Source: Citrobacter tructae
GTDB taxonomy: Bacteria; Pseudomonadota; Gammaproteobacteria; Enterobacterales; Enterobacteriaceae
DNA: 64,000 bases
Reading direction: 5' to 3'
Assembly (NCBI RefSeq): GCF_004684345.1
Contig: NZ_CP038469.1
Coordinates: 434,001 to 498,000, forward strand
Shown here: one piece after another, positions 26,287 to 34,972 of the stretch
How positions within the stretch are numbered: position 1 is the stretch's first letter
Layout: every line of letters starts with the position of its first letter
Made by a program: the position numbers and the translations under genes
Notes under the pieces: generated by a model
The model's database searches: none
What the model saw: the letters and a program-made list of their open reading frames with translations, nothing else
What the model was told of the DNA's origin: nothing

Positions 26287-26685
26287 TGTTCAGTTATGTC
26301 CGGGATCAATTTAGCGCTTTTCTAAGAATACCAAAAATGAGCAAGGTAATCAGCAAAGCGATTATCAGCTCGGGGAGTATGGCCGCAATAAAATTGAGAT
26401 AAACGATATTTTTATATATTTATTGAATTAATTAAGTGCTCTAAACCATATTTGTTAGATTAATAATTCTAAAAAATAATTCGCTTATAATAAGTTAACT
26501 GAGAACCATTATTGTTATTTTTACGGTTAATTGTTGAGTTTTGGAAGTTTTAAAATCCTTTATAAACAATAGGTTCTTATTTGTAAGATTACTCTTGTCT
26601 CATTGTAAGGAAGTGTGAGTGAGGTTAAAAATTAATAATATAAACTCCATATAATAATTGGATATATCTAATAACAGGAGGTTAT
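26287..26685. other. AT-rich spacer between sbcB and phsA
   Basis: These 399 bases contain no reading frame that resembles a protein. The stretch is strongly AT-rich from about 26400 and must hold the divergent promoters of sbcB and phsA. A good ribosome binding site (AGGAGG, 26677-26682) precedes phsA. I find no convincing FNR, NarL or CRP box. In Salmonella, to my knowledge, sopA lies at this position. Confidence 0.7.
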
Positions 26686-28959
26686 ATGAGCATTAGTCGG
26701 CGTAACTTTTTACGCAGCGTGGGGATTGGTTGCTCCGCTTGCGCAATAGGGACTTTTCCACCGGGGGCACTGGCGCGTAATTCGCCAGAGAGCATCAAAG
26801 GGAAAACCTCCCTCACGCCAAGTCTGTGCGAAATGTGTTCATTTCGCTGCCCCATTCAGGCTCAGGTCATTAATAATAAAACCGTTTTCATTCAGGGGAA
26901 TCCCAATGCACCGCAGCAAGGAACCCGGGTCTGTGCCCGTGGGGGTAGCGGTGTGAGCCTGGTTAACGATCCGCACCGTATTGTTAAACCGATGAAGCGC
27001 ACCGGTCCGCGTGGTAGTGGAGAATGGCAGGTTATTAGCTGGCAACAGGCCTATAAAGAAATTGCCGAAAAAATGGGTGCCATAAAAACGCAATATGGGC
27101 CTCAGGGTGTTGTTTTTTCCTCTAAATCCGGCTCGCTTTCCGGCCATTTGTTTCATCTGGCGACGGCTTTTGGTTCGCCGAATACCTTTACCCACGCCTC
27201 GACGTGTCCCGCCGGGAAATCCATTGCCGCTAAAGTGATGATGGGCGGCGATCTGGCTATGGATATCGCCAATACCCGTTATATGGTCTCGTTTGGTCAT
27301 AATCTCTATGAAGGTATTGAGGTCGCCGATACGCACGAACTGATGACCGCGCAGGAGAGGGGCGCGAAGATGGTTAGCTTCGACCCTCGCTTGTCCGTAT
27401 TTTCCAGCAAAGCGGATGAATGGCATGCAATAAGGCCTGGCGGTGACTTGCCGGTACTGATGGCGATGTGTCACGTCATGATTAAAGAAAACCTGTATGA
27501 CGCGCAGTTCGTTGAACGTTACACCACGGGATTTGAACAGCTGGCAGAGGCTGTGCAAGAGACAACACCTGAATGGGCGGAAAAGCTGGCTGACGTTCCT
27601 GCTGATGTTATTACCCGGGTAACCCGGGAAATGGCGGCCAGTGCACCTCGTGCCATCGTCAGTCCAGGTCACCGCGCGACGTTTTCTCAGGAAGAGATCG
27701 ACATGCGGCGTATGATTTTTACCCTTAATGTGCTGCTGGGCAATATTGAACGTGAAGGCGGCATGTACCAGAAAAAAGCGGCGGCAACCTACAACAAACT
27801 GGCGGGAGAAAAGGTCGCTCCAGTGCTGGCAAAACCGGATGTAAAATTGCCGAAGCCAACCGCGCAGCGTATTGACCTGGTTGCACCGCAGTTTAAATAC
27901 ATCGCTGCGGGCGGCGGGGTCGTGCAGAGCATCATTGATGCCGTGTTAAAGCAGACACCTTACCCGGTAAAGGGCTGGATAATGTCCCGGCATAATCCTT
28001 TCCAGACTGTGACCTGCCGACCTGATTTGGTCAAAACCGTTGAACAACTGGATCTGGTGGTCAGCTGCGACGTCTATTTAAGCGAAAGCGCGGCCTATGC
28101 CGACTATCTGTTACCGGAATGCACCTACCTTGAGCGTGATGAAGAAGTTTCTGATATGTCAGGGCTAAATCCGGCTTATGCCTTGCGCCAACAGGTGGTG
28201 GAGCCGATTGGTGATGCGCGTCCGAGCTGGCAAATCTGGAAAGAGCTGGGAGAACAGTTGGGCCTCGGGCAATTTTACCCGTGGCAAGATATGCAGACGC
28301 GCCAGCTGTATCAGCTTAATGGCGATCATGCCTTATCCGCAGAACTGCGGCAGAAGGGGTATCGGGAGTGGGGCGTGCCGCTGTTATTGCGTGAACCTGA
28401 GGCCGTGCGCCAGTTTGTTGAGCGCTACCCTGGCGCGGTGGTGGCGGATAGCGACGGTACTTACGGCGAGCAACTGCGATTCAAATCCCCGTCAGGCAAA
28501 ATTGAACTTTATTCCGCAGAGTTGGAATCCTTACTCCCCGGTTACGGTATTCCACGCGCCCGCAATTTTGCCCTGAAGGGTGACAATGAACTCTATTTCA
28601 TCCAGGGCAAAGTGGCGGTTCACACCAACGGTGCGACGCAATATGTACCTTTACTCAGTGAACTGATGTGGGACAACGCGGTGTGGATCCACCCGACAAC
28701 AGCGCGTGAAAAAGGGATAAAAAGCGGAGACGACATCTGGCTGGAAAACGCCACCGGTAAAGAAAAAGGCAAAGCGCTGGTCACGGCCGGTATCCGACCC
28801 GATACGCTGTTTGTCTATATGGGATTTGGCGCCAAGGCTGGAGCCAAAACGGCCGCGACAACGCACGGTATTCACTGCGGCAATTTACTCCCGCATGTGA
28901 CCAGTCCGGTTTCCGGCACGGTGGTCCACACCGCTGGCGTTACGCTGAGTCGGGCATGA
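26686..28959 (+). CDS. phsA: Thiosulfate reductase, molybdopterin catalytic subunit PhsA
   Basis: PhsA reduces thiosulfate to sulfide and sulfite in anaerobic respiration. The 757-residue protein carries a twin-arginine signal (MSISRRNFLRSVGIG, RR at residues 5-6) and is exported folded. Its first domain has the [4Fe-4S] motif CEMCSFRC-x27-C typical of DMSO-reductase-family enzymes, followed by the bis-MGD domains. The conserved region around ASTCPAGKSIAAK near residue 168 should hold the Mo-ligand cysteine of the PhsA/PsrA type. It overlaps the phsB region at its stop and heads the phsABC operon. Confidence 0.95.
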   Translation: MSISRRNFLRSVGIGCSACAIGTFPPGALARNSPESIKGKTSLTPSLCEMCSFRCPIQAQVINNKTVFIQGNPNAPQQGTRVCARGGSGVSLVNDPHRIVKPMKRTGPRGSGEWQVISWQQAYKEIAEKMGAIKTQYGPQGVVFSSKSGSLSGHLFHLATAFGSPNTFTHASTCPAGKSIAAKVMMGGDLAMDIANTRYMVSFGHNLYEGIEVADTHELMTAQERGAKMVSFDPRLSVFSSKADEWHAIRPGGDLPVLMAMCHVMIKENLYDAQFVERYTTGFEQLAEAVQETTPEWAEKLADVPADVITRVTREMAASAPRAIVSPGHRATFSQEEIDMRRMIFTLNVLLGNIEREGGMYQKKAAATYNKLAGEKVAPVLAKPDVKLPKPTAQRIDLVAPQFKYIAAGGGVVQSIIDAVLKQTPYPVKGWIMSRHNPFQTVTCRPDLVKTVEQLDLVVSCDVYLSESAAYADYLLPECTYLERDEEVSDMSGLNPAYALRQQVVEPIGDARPSWQIWKELGEQLGLGQFYPWQDMQTRQLYQLNGDHALSAELRQKGYREWGVPLLLREPEAVRQFVERYPGAVVADSDGTYGEQLRFKSPSGKIELYSAELESLLPGYGIPRARNFALKGDNELYFIQGKVAVHTNGATQYVPLLSELMWDNAVWIHPTTAREKGIKSGDDIWLENATGKEKGKALVTAGIRPDTLFVYMGFGAKAGAKTAATTHGIHCGNLLPHVTSPVSGTVVHTAGVTLSRA

Positions 28960-28973
28960 ACAAGGAGAACATC

Positions 28974-29552
28974 ATGAATCAATCCACAAACCCCTATGTC
29001 ATGCTGCATGACGAAAAACGTTGTATTGGCTGTCAGGCGTGTACGGTTGCCTGCAAGGTACTGAACGATGTGCCTGAAGGATATAGCCGCCTGCAGGTGC
29101 AGATCCGCACACCGGACAGTGCATCTGACGCCTTGTCTCACTTTCAGTTTGTGCGTGTCTCCTGTCAACACTGTGAAGATGCGCCCTGTGTGAGCGTTTG
29201 CCCGACCGGTGCCTCCTTCCGTGACGAAAATGGCATTGTGCAGGTGGACAAATCGCGCTGTATTGGCTGTGACTATTGCGTTGCAGCCTGTCCTTTCCAT
29301 GTCCGTTATCTGAATCCGCAAACGAGTATTGCTGACAAATGCAATTTTTGCGCGGATACCCGCCTCGATGTCGGTCAGTCACCCGCCTGTGTATCCGTAT
29401 GTCCAACTGATGCGCTGAAGTTTGGTCGTCGTGATGACCCGGAAATTCAGCACTGGATAAGTCAAAAAGAGGTTTATCGCCAGCAGGATACGCGTAGCGG
29501 TGCGGTGAGTCTTTATCGGCGTAAAGAGATCCATCAGGAGGGGAAAGTATGA
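28974..29552 (+). CDS. phsB: Thiosulfate reductase, iron-sulfur electron transfer subunit PhsB
   Basis: PhsB passes electrons from the membrane subunit to PhsA. I chose the ATG at 28974, which has AAGGAG seven bases upstream and gives the 192 residues known for Salmonella, over the ATG at 28956 that overlaps the phsA stop. Four ferredoxin-type [4Fe-4S] cysteine clusters are visible: CIGCQACTVACK, CQHCEDAPCVSVCP, CIGCDYCVAACP and CNFC-x11-CVSVCP. There is no signal peptide, as expected for a subunit carried across the membrane with PhsA. Confidence 0.95.
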   Translation: MNQSTNPYVMLHDEKRCIGCQACTVACKVLNDVPEGYSRLQVQIRTPDSASDALSHFQFVRVSCQHCEDAPCVSVCPTGASFRDENGIVQVDKSRCIGCDYCVAACPFHVRYLNPQTSIADKCNFCADTRLDVGQSPACVSVCPTDALKFGRRDDPEIQHWISQKEVYRQQDTRSGAVSLYRRKEIHQEGKV

Positions 29553-30316
29553 ATTCTATCTGGGGAGCAGAGCTTAACTATGCGCCGGATTACTGGCCGC
29601 TGTGGCTCATTTACGCAGGAGTGGTCATCCTGCTGATGATTGTTGGTCTGGTGGCCCACGCGCTACTGCGCCGGATGCTGGCACCTAAAACGGCAACCGG
29701 TGAAGAACATCGTGACTATCTCTACTCGTTGGCGGTTCGTCGCTGGCACTGGGGAAATGCGCTGCTGTTTTTTCTACTGTTGTTGAGCGGCTTGTTTGGT
29801 CACTTTTCGATTGGACCGGTAGCGCTCATGGTGCAGGTACACACCTGGTGTGGTTTTGCATTGCTGGCCTTCTGGATTGGCTTTGTGCTGATAAACGCCA
29901 CCAGTGGCAACGGCTGTCACTATCGGGTGAAATTTAGCGGGCTGATTTCGCGCTGCCTTCAACAGACACGCTTTTACCTGTATGGGATCATGAAAGGCGA
30001 AGCGCATCCTTTTGCCGCGACGGTGGAGAGTAAATTTAACCCTCTGCAACAGTTGGCCTATCTGGCCATCATGTACGCGCTGGTTCCACTGTTAATCATC
30101 ACCGGATTATTATGTCTTTACCCGCAGGTAGTGGGGGCCGGGCCGGTAATACTGGTGCTGCATATGGCGTTGGCGATTGTCGGCATCCTGTTTATCTGTG
30201 CCCATATTTACCTGTGCACGCTGGGCGATACGCCGGGGCAAATCTTTCGCAGCATGATTGACGGCTATCACCGACATCGTAGCCATCACGCAGACGTATC
30301 GTCACGTAAAGGGTAA
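29549..30316 (+). CDS. phsC: Thiosulfate reductase, membrane cytochrome b subunit PhsC
   Basis: PhsC anchors the complex and oxidises menaquinol. The 255-residue protein has about five hydrophobic helices: residues 15-40, 75-97, 104-122, 165-190 and 200-230. Histidines in RRWHWGNALLF, VQVHTWCGF, LHMALA and CAHIYLC are candidates for the two b-type heme ligand pairs. The start overlaps the phsB stop by four bases, so the operon is translationally coupled. Confidence 0.94.
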   Translation: MNSIWGAELNYAPDYWPLWLIYAGVVILLMIVGLVAHALLRRMLAPKTATGEEHRDYLYSLAVRRWHWGNALLFFLLLLSGLFGHFSIGPVALMVQVHTWCGFALLAFWIGFVLINATSGNGCHYRVKFSGLISRCLQQTRFYLYGIMKGEAHPFAATVESKFNPLQQLAYLAIMYALVPLLIITGLLCLYPQVVGAGPVILVLHMALAIVGILFICAHIYLCTLGDTPGQIFRSMIDGYHRHRSHHADVSSRKG

Positions 30317-30472
30317 TGTAGTGCGGATTTCTCACTACCCGTTTATCTGATACTTGCATTCCATTGCAAGAAAATGGTCCTTAAGTCACATTTTCTTGCA
30401 ATTTATCCCTGTTTGTTCGTCAGAATTTCCGTAAAAAGAACGGCCATTTCTTCAATTTCTAAGGATATTCTG

Positions 30473-31639
30473 TTGAAACGCCGTTTGTTTATTGCCGCTT
30501 CATTATTCGCGATGAGCTTTTCGCCCGCCAGGGCGATTGATATCTCCAGCTTGGCTCCTCAGCCTCCCGCCATTAATGCTGGCGCATGGGTACTTATGGA
30601 TTACACAACGGGCCAAATACTGACCGCCGGTAATGAACACCAGCAACGCAACCCGGCCAGCCTGACCAAGCTGATGACCGGCTATGTTGTGGATCGCGCA
30701 ATCGACAGCCAGCGTATTAGCCCGACAGACATTGTCACCGTTGGTCGTGATGCGTGGGCGAAAGATAATCCGGTATTCGTCGGCTCATCGTTGATGTTCC
30801 TGAAAGAAGGCGATCGCGTTTCGGTGCGTGATTTAAGCCGTGGTTTAATTGTTGATTCCGGTAACGATGCCTGCGTTGCACTGGCTGATTACATCGCTGG
30901 CGGACAACCGCAGTTTGTTGCCATGATGAACAGCTACGTGCAAAAACTGCAGTTGCAGGACACTCATTTCGAAACGGTGCACGGGCTGGATGCCCCTGGC
31001 CAACACAGCTCGGCTTACGATCTGGCTGTGTTGTCCCGGGCTATCATTCACGGCGAACCTGATTTCTACCATATGTACAGCGAGAAAAGCCTTACATGGA
31101 ACGGGATCACCCAGCAAAACCGTAACGGCTTGTTGTGGGATAAGACCCTGAACGTAGATGGATTGAAGACGGGCCACACTTCTGGTGCCGGATTTAACTT
31201 GATTGCGTCTGCCGTTGATGGGCATCGTCGATTAATTGCCGTTGTTATGGGGGCCGAGAGTGCGAAGGGGCGTGAAGATCAGGCGCGTATACTGCTGCAA
31301 TGGGGGCAGAAAAACTTCGACACGGTACAGGTTCTGCGCAGCGGTAAGCAGGTCGGTGTGGAGCGGATTTGGTATGGCGATAAAGAAAAAATCAGTCTCG
31401 GTACTGAGCAAGATTTTTGGATGGCGCTGCCTAAAGCCGAAGTGCCGAACATCAAAGCAAAGTATGTGCTTGATAAGAAGGAACTGGTGGCACCTATTGC
31501 CGCGCATCAGCGCGTGGGTGAAATTGAACTCTATGACAGAGATAAGCTGGTGGCGCATTGGCCGCTGATGACGCTGGAGTCAGTCGGTGAAGGTGGTATG
31601 TTTTCGCGTCTGAGCGATTATTTTCACCATAAGGTGTAG
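30473..31639 (+). CDS. dacD: D-alanyl-D-alanine carboxypeptidase DacD (PBP6b)
   Basis: DacD trims the terminal D-alanine from peptidoglycan stem peptides. The TTG at 30473 with AAGGA upstream gives 388 residues, the E. coli length, and begins with a signal peptide (KRRLFIAASLFAMSFSPARA); a longer frame to 30374 lacks family support. The penicillin-binding motifs are present: SLTK (S-x2-K), SGN and KTG in LKTGHTSG. The C-terminal beta domain ends in an amphipathic helix (MFSRLSDYFHHKV) that anchors the protein to the periplasmic face of the inner membrane. Confidence 0.95.
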   Translation: MKRRLFIAASLFAMSFSPARAIDISSLAPQPPAINAGAWVLMDYTTGQILTAGNEHQQRNPASLTKLMTGYVVDRAIDSQRISPTDIVTVGRDAWAKDNPVFVGSSLMFLKEGDRVSVRDLSRGLIVDSGNDACVALADYIAGGQPQFVAMMNSYVQKLQLQDTHFETVHGLDAPGQHSSAYDLAVLSRAIIHGEPDFYHMYSEKSLTWNGITQQNRNGLLWDKTLNVDGLKTGHTSGAGFNLIASAVDGHRRLIAVVMGAESAKGREDQARILLQWGQKNFDTVQVLRSGKQVGVERIWYGDKEKISLGTEQDFWMALPKAEVPNIKAKYVLDKKELVAPIAAHQRVGEIELYDRDKLVAHWPLMTLESVGEGGMFSRLSDYFHHKV

Positions 31640-31729
31640 ATTTCTGTTTGTGCACCGGACTGGCAAGAGTGCGAATCTGCTCACATAATAATCACTGTTT
31701 CCTTGTGACCAAAATACGAAAAAATTACA

Positions 31730-31745
31730 CTGTATATAAATACAG
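31730..31745. promoter_or_regulatory. LexA (SOS) box upstream of sbmC
   Basis: CTGTATATAAATACAG is a near-perfect CTG-N10-CAG LexA operator with the TATA-rich centre of the consensus, 18 bases before sbmC. sbmC is SOS-induced in E. coli. Confidence 0.93.
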
Positions 31746-31763
31746 TGTAGTGACGGAGGTTAT

Positions 31764-32231
31764 ATGGAGTACGAAATAAAGCAGGTAGAAAAACGCAGGA
31801 TTGCCGGTTTTCACATGGTTGGACCGTGGGAACACACGGTTAAGCAAGGGTTTGAGCAACTGGTGATGTGGGTCGATGGTAAACAGATTGTGCCGCTGGA
31901 ATGGATAGCTGTCTATTATGACAATCCAGATGTGGTCCCAGCAGATAAATTACGCTGTGATACCGTCGTTTCCGTTCCGCAGAATTTTGTCATCCCGGAG
32001 AACAGTGAAGGGGTGATCCTGACTGAACTGGCGGGCGGCGAATATGCTGTGGCCGTTGCTCGCGTTGAAAATCATGATTTTGCGACGCCCTGGTATCAGT
32101 TTTTTAACCGCCTTTTGCAGGACTCGTCCTGGCAGCTATCTGCCAAACCTTGCTTTGAAATTTACAGGAACAATGGCATGGAGGATGGATACTGGGACAT
32201 TGAAATGTACGTACCAGTGCAGGCGAAGTAA
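31764..32231 (+). CDS. sbmC: DNA gyrase inhibitor SbmC (GyrI)
   Basis: SbmC binds and inhibits DNA gyrase and protects cells from gyrase poisons such as microcin B17. The 155-residue protein (157 in E. coli) has the GyrI/SHS2 duplicated fold, with MEYEIKQVEKRRIAGF at the start and the conserved aromatic C-terminal segment YWDIEMYVPV. A LexA box lies just upstream, so expression should rise with DNA damage. Confidence 0.95.
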   Translation: MEYEIKQVEKRRIAGFHMVGPWEHTVKQGFEQLVMWVDGKQIVPLEWIAVYYDNPDVVPADKLRCDTVVSVPQNFVIPENSEGVILTELAGGEYAVAVARVENHDFATPWYQFFNRLLQDSSWQLSAKPCFEIYRNNGMEDGYWDIEMYVPVQAK

Positions 32232-32338
32232 CTATTTTTAGTGTCAATCAGGATAAAAGTCCCGTTGATAACAGTGATATTTTCACTGAAAAAGCAGGTA
32301 CAATTCTGTTCTTTGCTATTCCCTGACGGAGTGCATGA

Positions 32339-33397
32339 GTGCGTGCAGATAAGTCACTGAGTCCTTTTGAAATTCGTTTATATCGTCATTATCGTGTGGT
32401 GCATGGTATTCGCATCGCGCTGGCGTTTCTTCTCACTTTTCTGCTGGTCCGCCTGCTGAACATCCCTGAAGGTACCTGGCCTCTGATCACGCTGGTGGTG
32501 ATCATGGGGCCGATTTCTTTTTGGGGTAATGTAGTCCCCCGGGCTTTTGAGCGTATTGGCGGAACGATCCTGGGTTCGGTCCTTGGGCTGGTGGCGCTAC
32601 GGCTTGAGCTCTTTTCACTGCCGCTGATGCTGATATGGTGTGCGGTGGCAATGTTTCTGTGTGGCTGGCTGGCATTAGGTAAAAAGCCGTATCAGGCACT
32701 GTTGATCGGTATCACACTTGCTGTCGTGGTCGGGGCACCCGCCGGCGATATGAACACAGCACTCTGGCGCGGCGGGGACGTTATTCTCGGCTCGTTACTG
32801 GCGATGCTGTTTACCTGGGTCTGGCCGCAACGTGCATTTATACACTGGCGTATACAGCTGGCGCACTGCATTACCGGCTATAACCGGGTGTATCAGGCTG
32901 CGCTATCACCCAACCTACTCGAACAACCACGGCTGGATAAGCACTTACAACAATTGCTGAGTGATGTCGTTAAAATGCGCGGATTAATTATTCCTGCCAG
33001 CAAAGAAACCCGCATTCAAAAGTCAGTTTTTGAGGCCATTCAAACGATTAATCGTAATCTGGTGTGCATGCTTGAACTGCAAATCAATGCGCTGTGGGCA
33101 ACACGTACCAGCCATTTTGTTATGCTGAATGCGCATACGTTGCGTGAAACTCAGCTCAGAATGCAGCAGGCATTGCTGACGATAACGCATGCCCTGTATG
33201 AAGGTAACCCTCAGCCGGTGCTTGCCAACACCGAAAAACTCAATGACACGGTGACCGAACTTCGTCAACTAATTGATGAACATCAGGGCGAGCATATAGC
33301 TGAAACGCCCATCCATGGCTATGTTTGGCTGAATATGGAGATGGCGCGACAGTTGGAGCTACTCTCGCATTTAATCTGTCGTGCTTTGCGCAAATAA
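32339..33397 (+). CDS. yeeA: FUSC-family inner membrane protein YeeA
   Basis: The 352-residue protein begins with GTG (MRADKSLSPFEIRLYRHY), matching the E. coli length. The N-terminal half has about six hydrophobic helices (residues 22-160) of the fusaric-acid-resistance-like (FUSC) family. The C-terminal half is a helical cytoplasmic domain with conserved HALYEGNPQPV. The function is unknown; relatives are proposed effluxers of aromatic acids. Confidence 0.93.
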   Translation: MRADKSLSPFEIRLYRHYRVVHGIRIALAFLLTFLLVRLLNIPEGTWPLITLVVIMGPISFWGNVVPRAFERIGGTILGSVLGLVALRLELFSLPLMLIWCAVAMFLCGWLALGKKPYQALLIGITLAVVVGAPAGDMNTALWRGGDVILGSLLAMLFTWVWPQRAFIHWRIQLAHCITGYNRVYQAALSPNLLEQPRLDKHLQQLLSDVVKMRGLIIPASKETRIQKSVFEAIQTINRNLVCMLELQINALWATRTSHFVMLNAHTLRETQLRMQQALLTITHALYEGNPQPVLANTEKLNDTVTELRQLIDEHQGEHIAETPIHGYVWLNMEMARQLELLSHLICRALRK

Positions 33398-33635
33398 AGC
33401 GCAGATGAGGGGATTGGTTCTACTGCTGCTTCGATTCAGCAAAGATTAAGGGTATGATACTGAAAAAGGCTAAAACCATTGGTAACTGCAATGGCTTTAC
33501 CCTCGATAACTCAGGTTTCAACCGTGCATTGTCGATGCAGATGCAACTTGAAGTATGGCGGGCATGAAAGTAATGTTGACCCACTTTAGCCGTTGTTTAA
33601 ACGAATCCGAATCTCACATTATCAGGGGTGTAAAA

Positions 33636-33971
33636 ATGGAAACTACCAAGCCTTCTTTCCAGGACGTGCTGGAATTTGTTCGTCTGTTCCGTCGTAAGAA
33701 CAAACTGCAACGTGAAATCCAGGACGTTGAGAAAAAGATCCGTGACAACCAGAAACGTGTCCTGCTGCTGGACAACCTGAGCGACTACATCAAGCCTGGT
33801 ATGAGCGTTGAAGCGATCCAGGGCATTATTGCCAGCATGAAAAGCGACTACGAAGATCGTGTTGATGATTACATCATCAAAAATGCCGAGATCTCTAAAG
33901 AGCGTCGCGACATTTCTAAAAAGCTCAAAGCCATGGGCGAAGTGAAAAACGGCGAAGCGAAAGCAGAGTAA
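33636..33971 (+). CDS. tmaR: PTS polar-clustering regulator TmaR (YeeX)
   Basis: TmaR recruits enzyme I of the sugar phosphotransferase system to cell poles in E. coli. The ATG at 33636 (METTKPSFQDVLEFVRLF, preceded by AGGGGTG) gives 111 residues. Upstream in-frame ATGs at 33555 and 33564 would give 138 and 135 residues and lack equally good spacing, though a 131-residue form has been annotated elsewhere by my recall. Most of the chain is a charged coiled coil (about residues 18-105). Confidence 0.92.
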   Translation: METTKPSFQDVLEFVRLFRRKNKLQREIQDVEKKIRDNQKRVLLLDNLSDYIKPGMSVEAIQGIIASMKSDYEDRVDDYIIKNAEISKERRDISKKLKAMGEVKNGEAKAE

Positions 33972-33983
33972 TGCTGCATAACG

Positions 33984-34016
33984 GTAAGGGTCGCGATTTG
34001 GCCCTTACCTCTCTTA
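33984..34016. terminator. Terminator-like hairpin between tmaR and pduX
   Basis: GGTAAGGG (33984-33991) pairs with CCCTTACC (34003-34010) across an 11-base loop, between converging genes. The T run is weak. Confidence 0.6.
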
Positions 34017-34880
34017 TTGTAATTCAACCCCACCCGAGACCATCCGTAGCAAATGCTGCTCCGGCCAGTGTTTAGTCAGCTGTTTCTGCGCCAACATCCA
34101 TTTGATGTAGTCAACATCGTGACGTGTTCTGTCCAGCATCAGGCCAACCACGCTGCCGCTGTGTGCAACATTCACACCGTATAAATCACACTCTTCAACC
34201 AGCGACAATAACGAATCAAAATCCGGTTTTGGCAACAACATCTGGCTGGCAATGGCGCTTAGCGTGGCGGCTTCGCCCATCCGATAAGGGTTTTGACTAA
34301 TACAGGCTTCCTGTACTTTTTCCCATGCTCGTTTGAGTGCAGGCGCTCCTGCCTGTAATCCGGCGTGGCGGGGAATACGGTGATAGTCTGCCGTGCGTAA
34401 TGTTTCCGGGCTTTCGAGAACCAGTAGGTCGAGTTGAGGCTGTGCGACACAGGCAATCTGGGTGGATGCGTCGTTATGATCAAAAAGCGTTAGCTGGCGA
34501 AAAACGGTGCTGTCGGTAGGTTCGAGCGAAACGCAAAGCTGCGCTAGCGTGGCTTCATCTAACTGATGGCCCAGATGGTGTGCAGTCGCGATGGCAGTGG
34601 CGGCAATATCTGCGGTGCTGCTTGCCATCCCTTTGGCGATGGGGATTGTGGAGTGGATATCGATGCGAATATCCTGGCTGAAATGCGCCGGGTATTGCCA
34701 GTGCTGCAACAACATGTCAACCATCGCCCGAGAAAGAGGACGCTCATATTCCTGCGGTGAGCCGGAACTGACTTCAACGGTGCTGTACCATTCAACCGGG
34801 CAGGAGACCAATTTCTCGCTGCCCAGAATCCAGCCCTGGATAAGTTCTCCGCATGATGCGGGGCATTGCGCAACAGCCAC
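34014..34880 (-). CDS. pduX: L-threonine kinase PduX
   Basis: PduX phosphorylates L-threonine for the aminopropanol arm of adenosylcobalamin, used in de novo synthesis and salvage of incomplete corrinoids. The 288-residue protein is a GHMP kinase: VAQCPASCGELIQGW at the start and the ATP loop PIAKGMASSTADIAATA near residue 76. The GTG at 34880 is the only good start. The reading frame continues upstream for 13 codons to a stop (34920-34922) without another usual start codon, so the protein is about 12 residues shorter than Salmonella PduX as I recall it. It is the last pdu gene. Confidence 0.92.
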   Translation of the reverse strand: MAVAQCPASCGELIQGWILGSEKLVSCPVEWYSTVEVSSGSPQEYERPLSRAMVDMLLQHWQYPAHFSQDIRIDIHSTIPIAKGMASSTADIAATAIATAHHLGHQLDEATLAQLCVSLEPTDSTVFRQLTLFDHNDASTQIACVAQPQLDLLVLESPETLRTADYHRIPRHAGLQAGAPALKRAWEKVQEACISQNPYRMGEAATLSAIASQMLLPKPDFDSLLSLVEECDLYGVNVAHSGSVVGLMLDRTRHDVDYIKWMLAQKQLTKHWPEQHLLRMVSGGVELQ

Positions 34881-34972
34881 GTCTTCACCTTTGTGATTAG
34901 CAATCCTCGGCGCATAGTGTCATGGCGATCGCGCTATTACCATGATTTGCCGCAATTTGCGGTGCGGCAATA

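Noticed and set aside
26839..27672. 277-codon minus-strand frame opposite phsA
   Set aside because: PhsA shows TAT and Fe-S motifs on the other strand. The antisense frame has no ribosome binding site or motif.
33471..33500. Weak hairpin with CCATTG/CAATGG upstream of tmaR
   Set aside because: A six-base stem with no T run could be chance; not enough to call a terminator.
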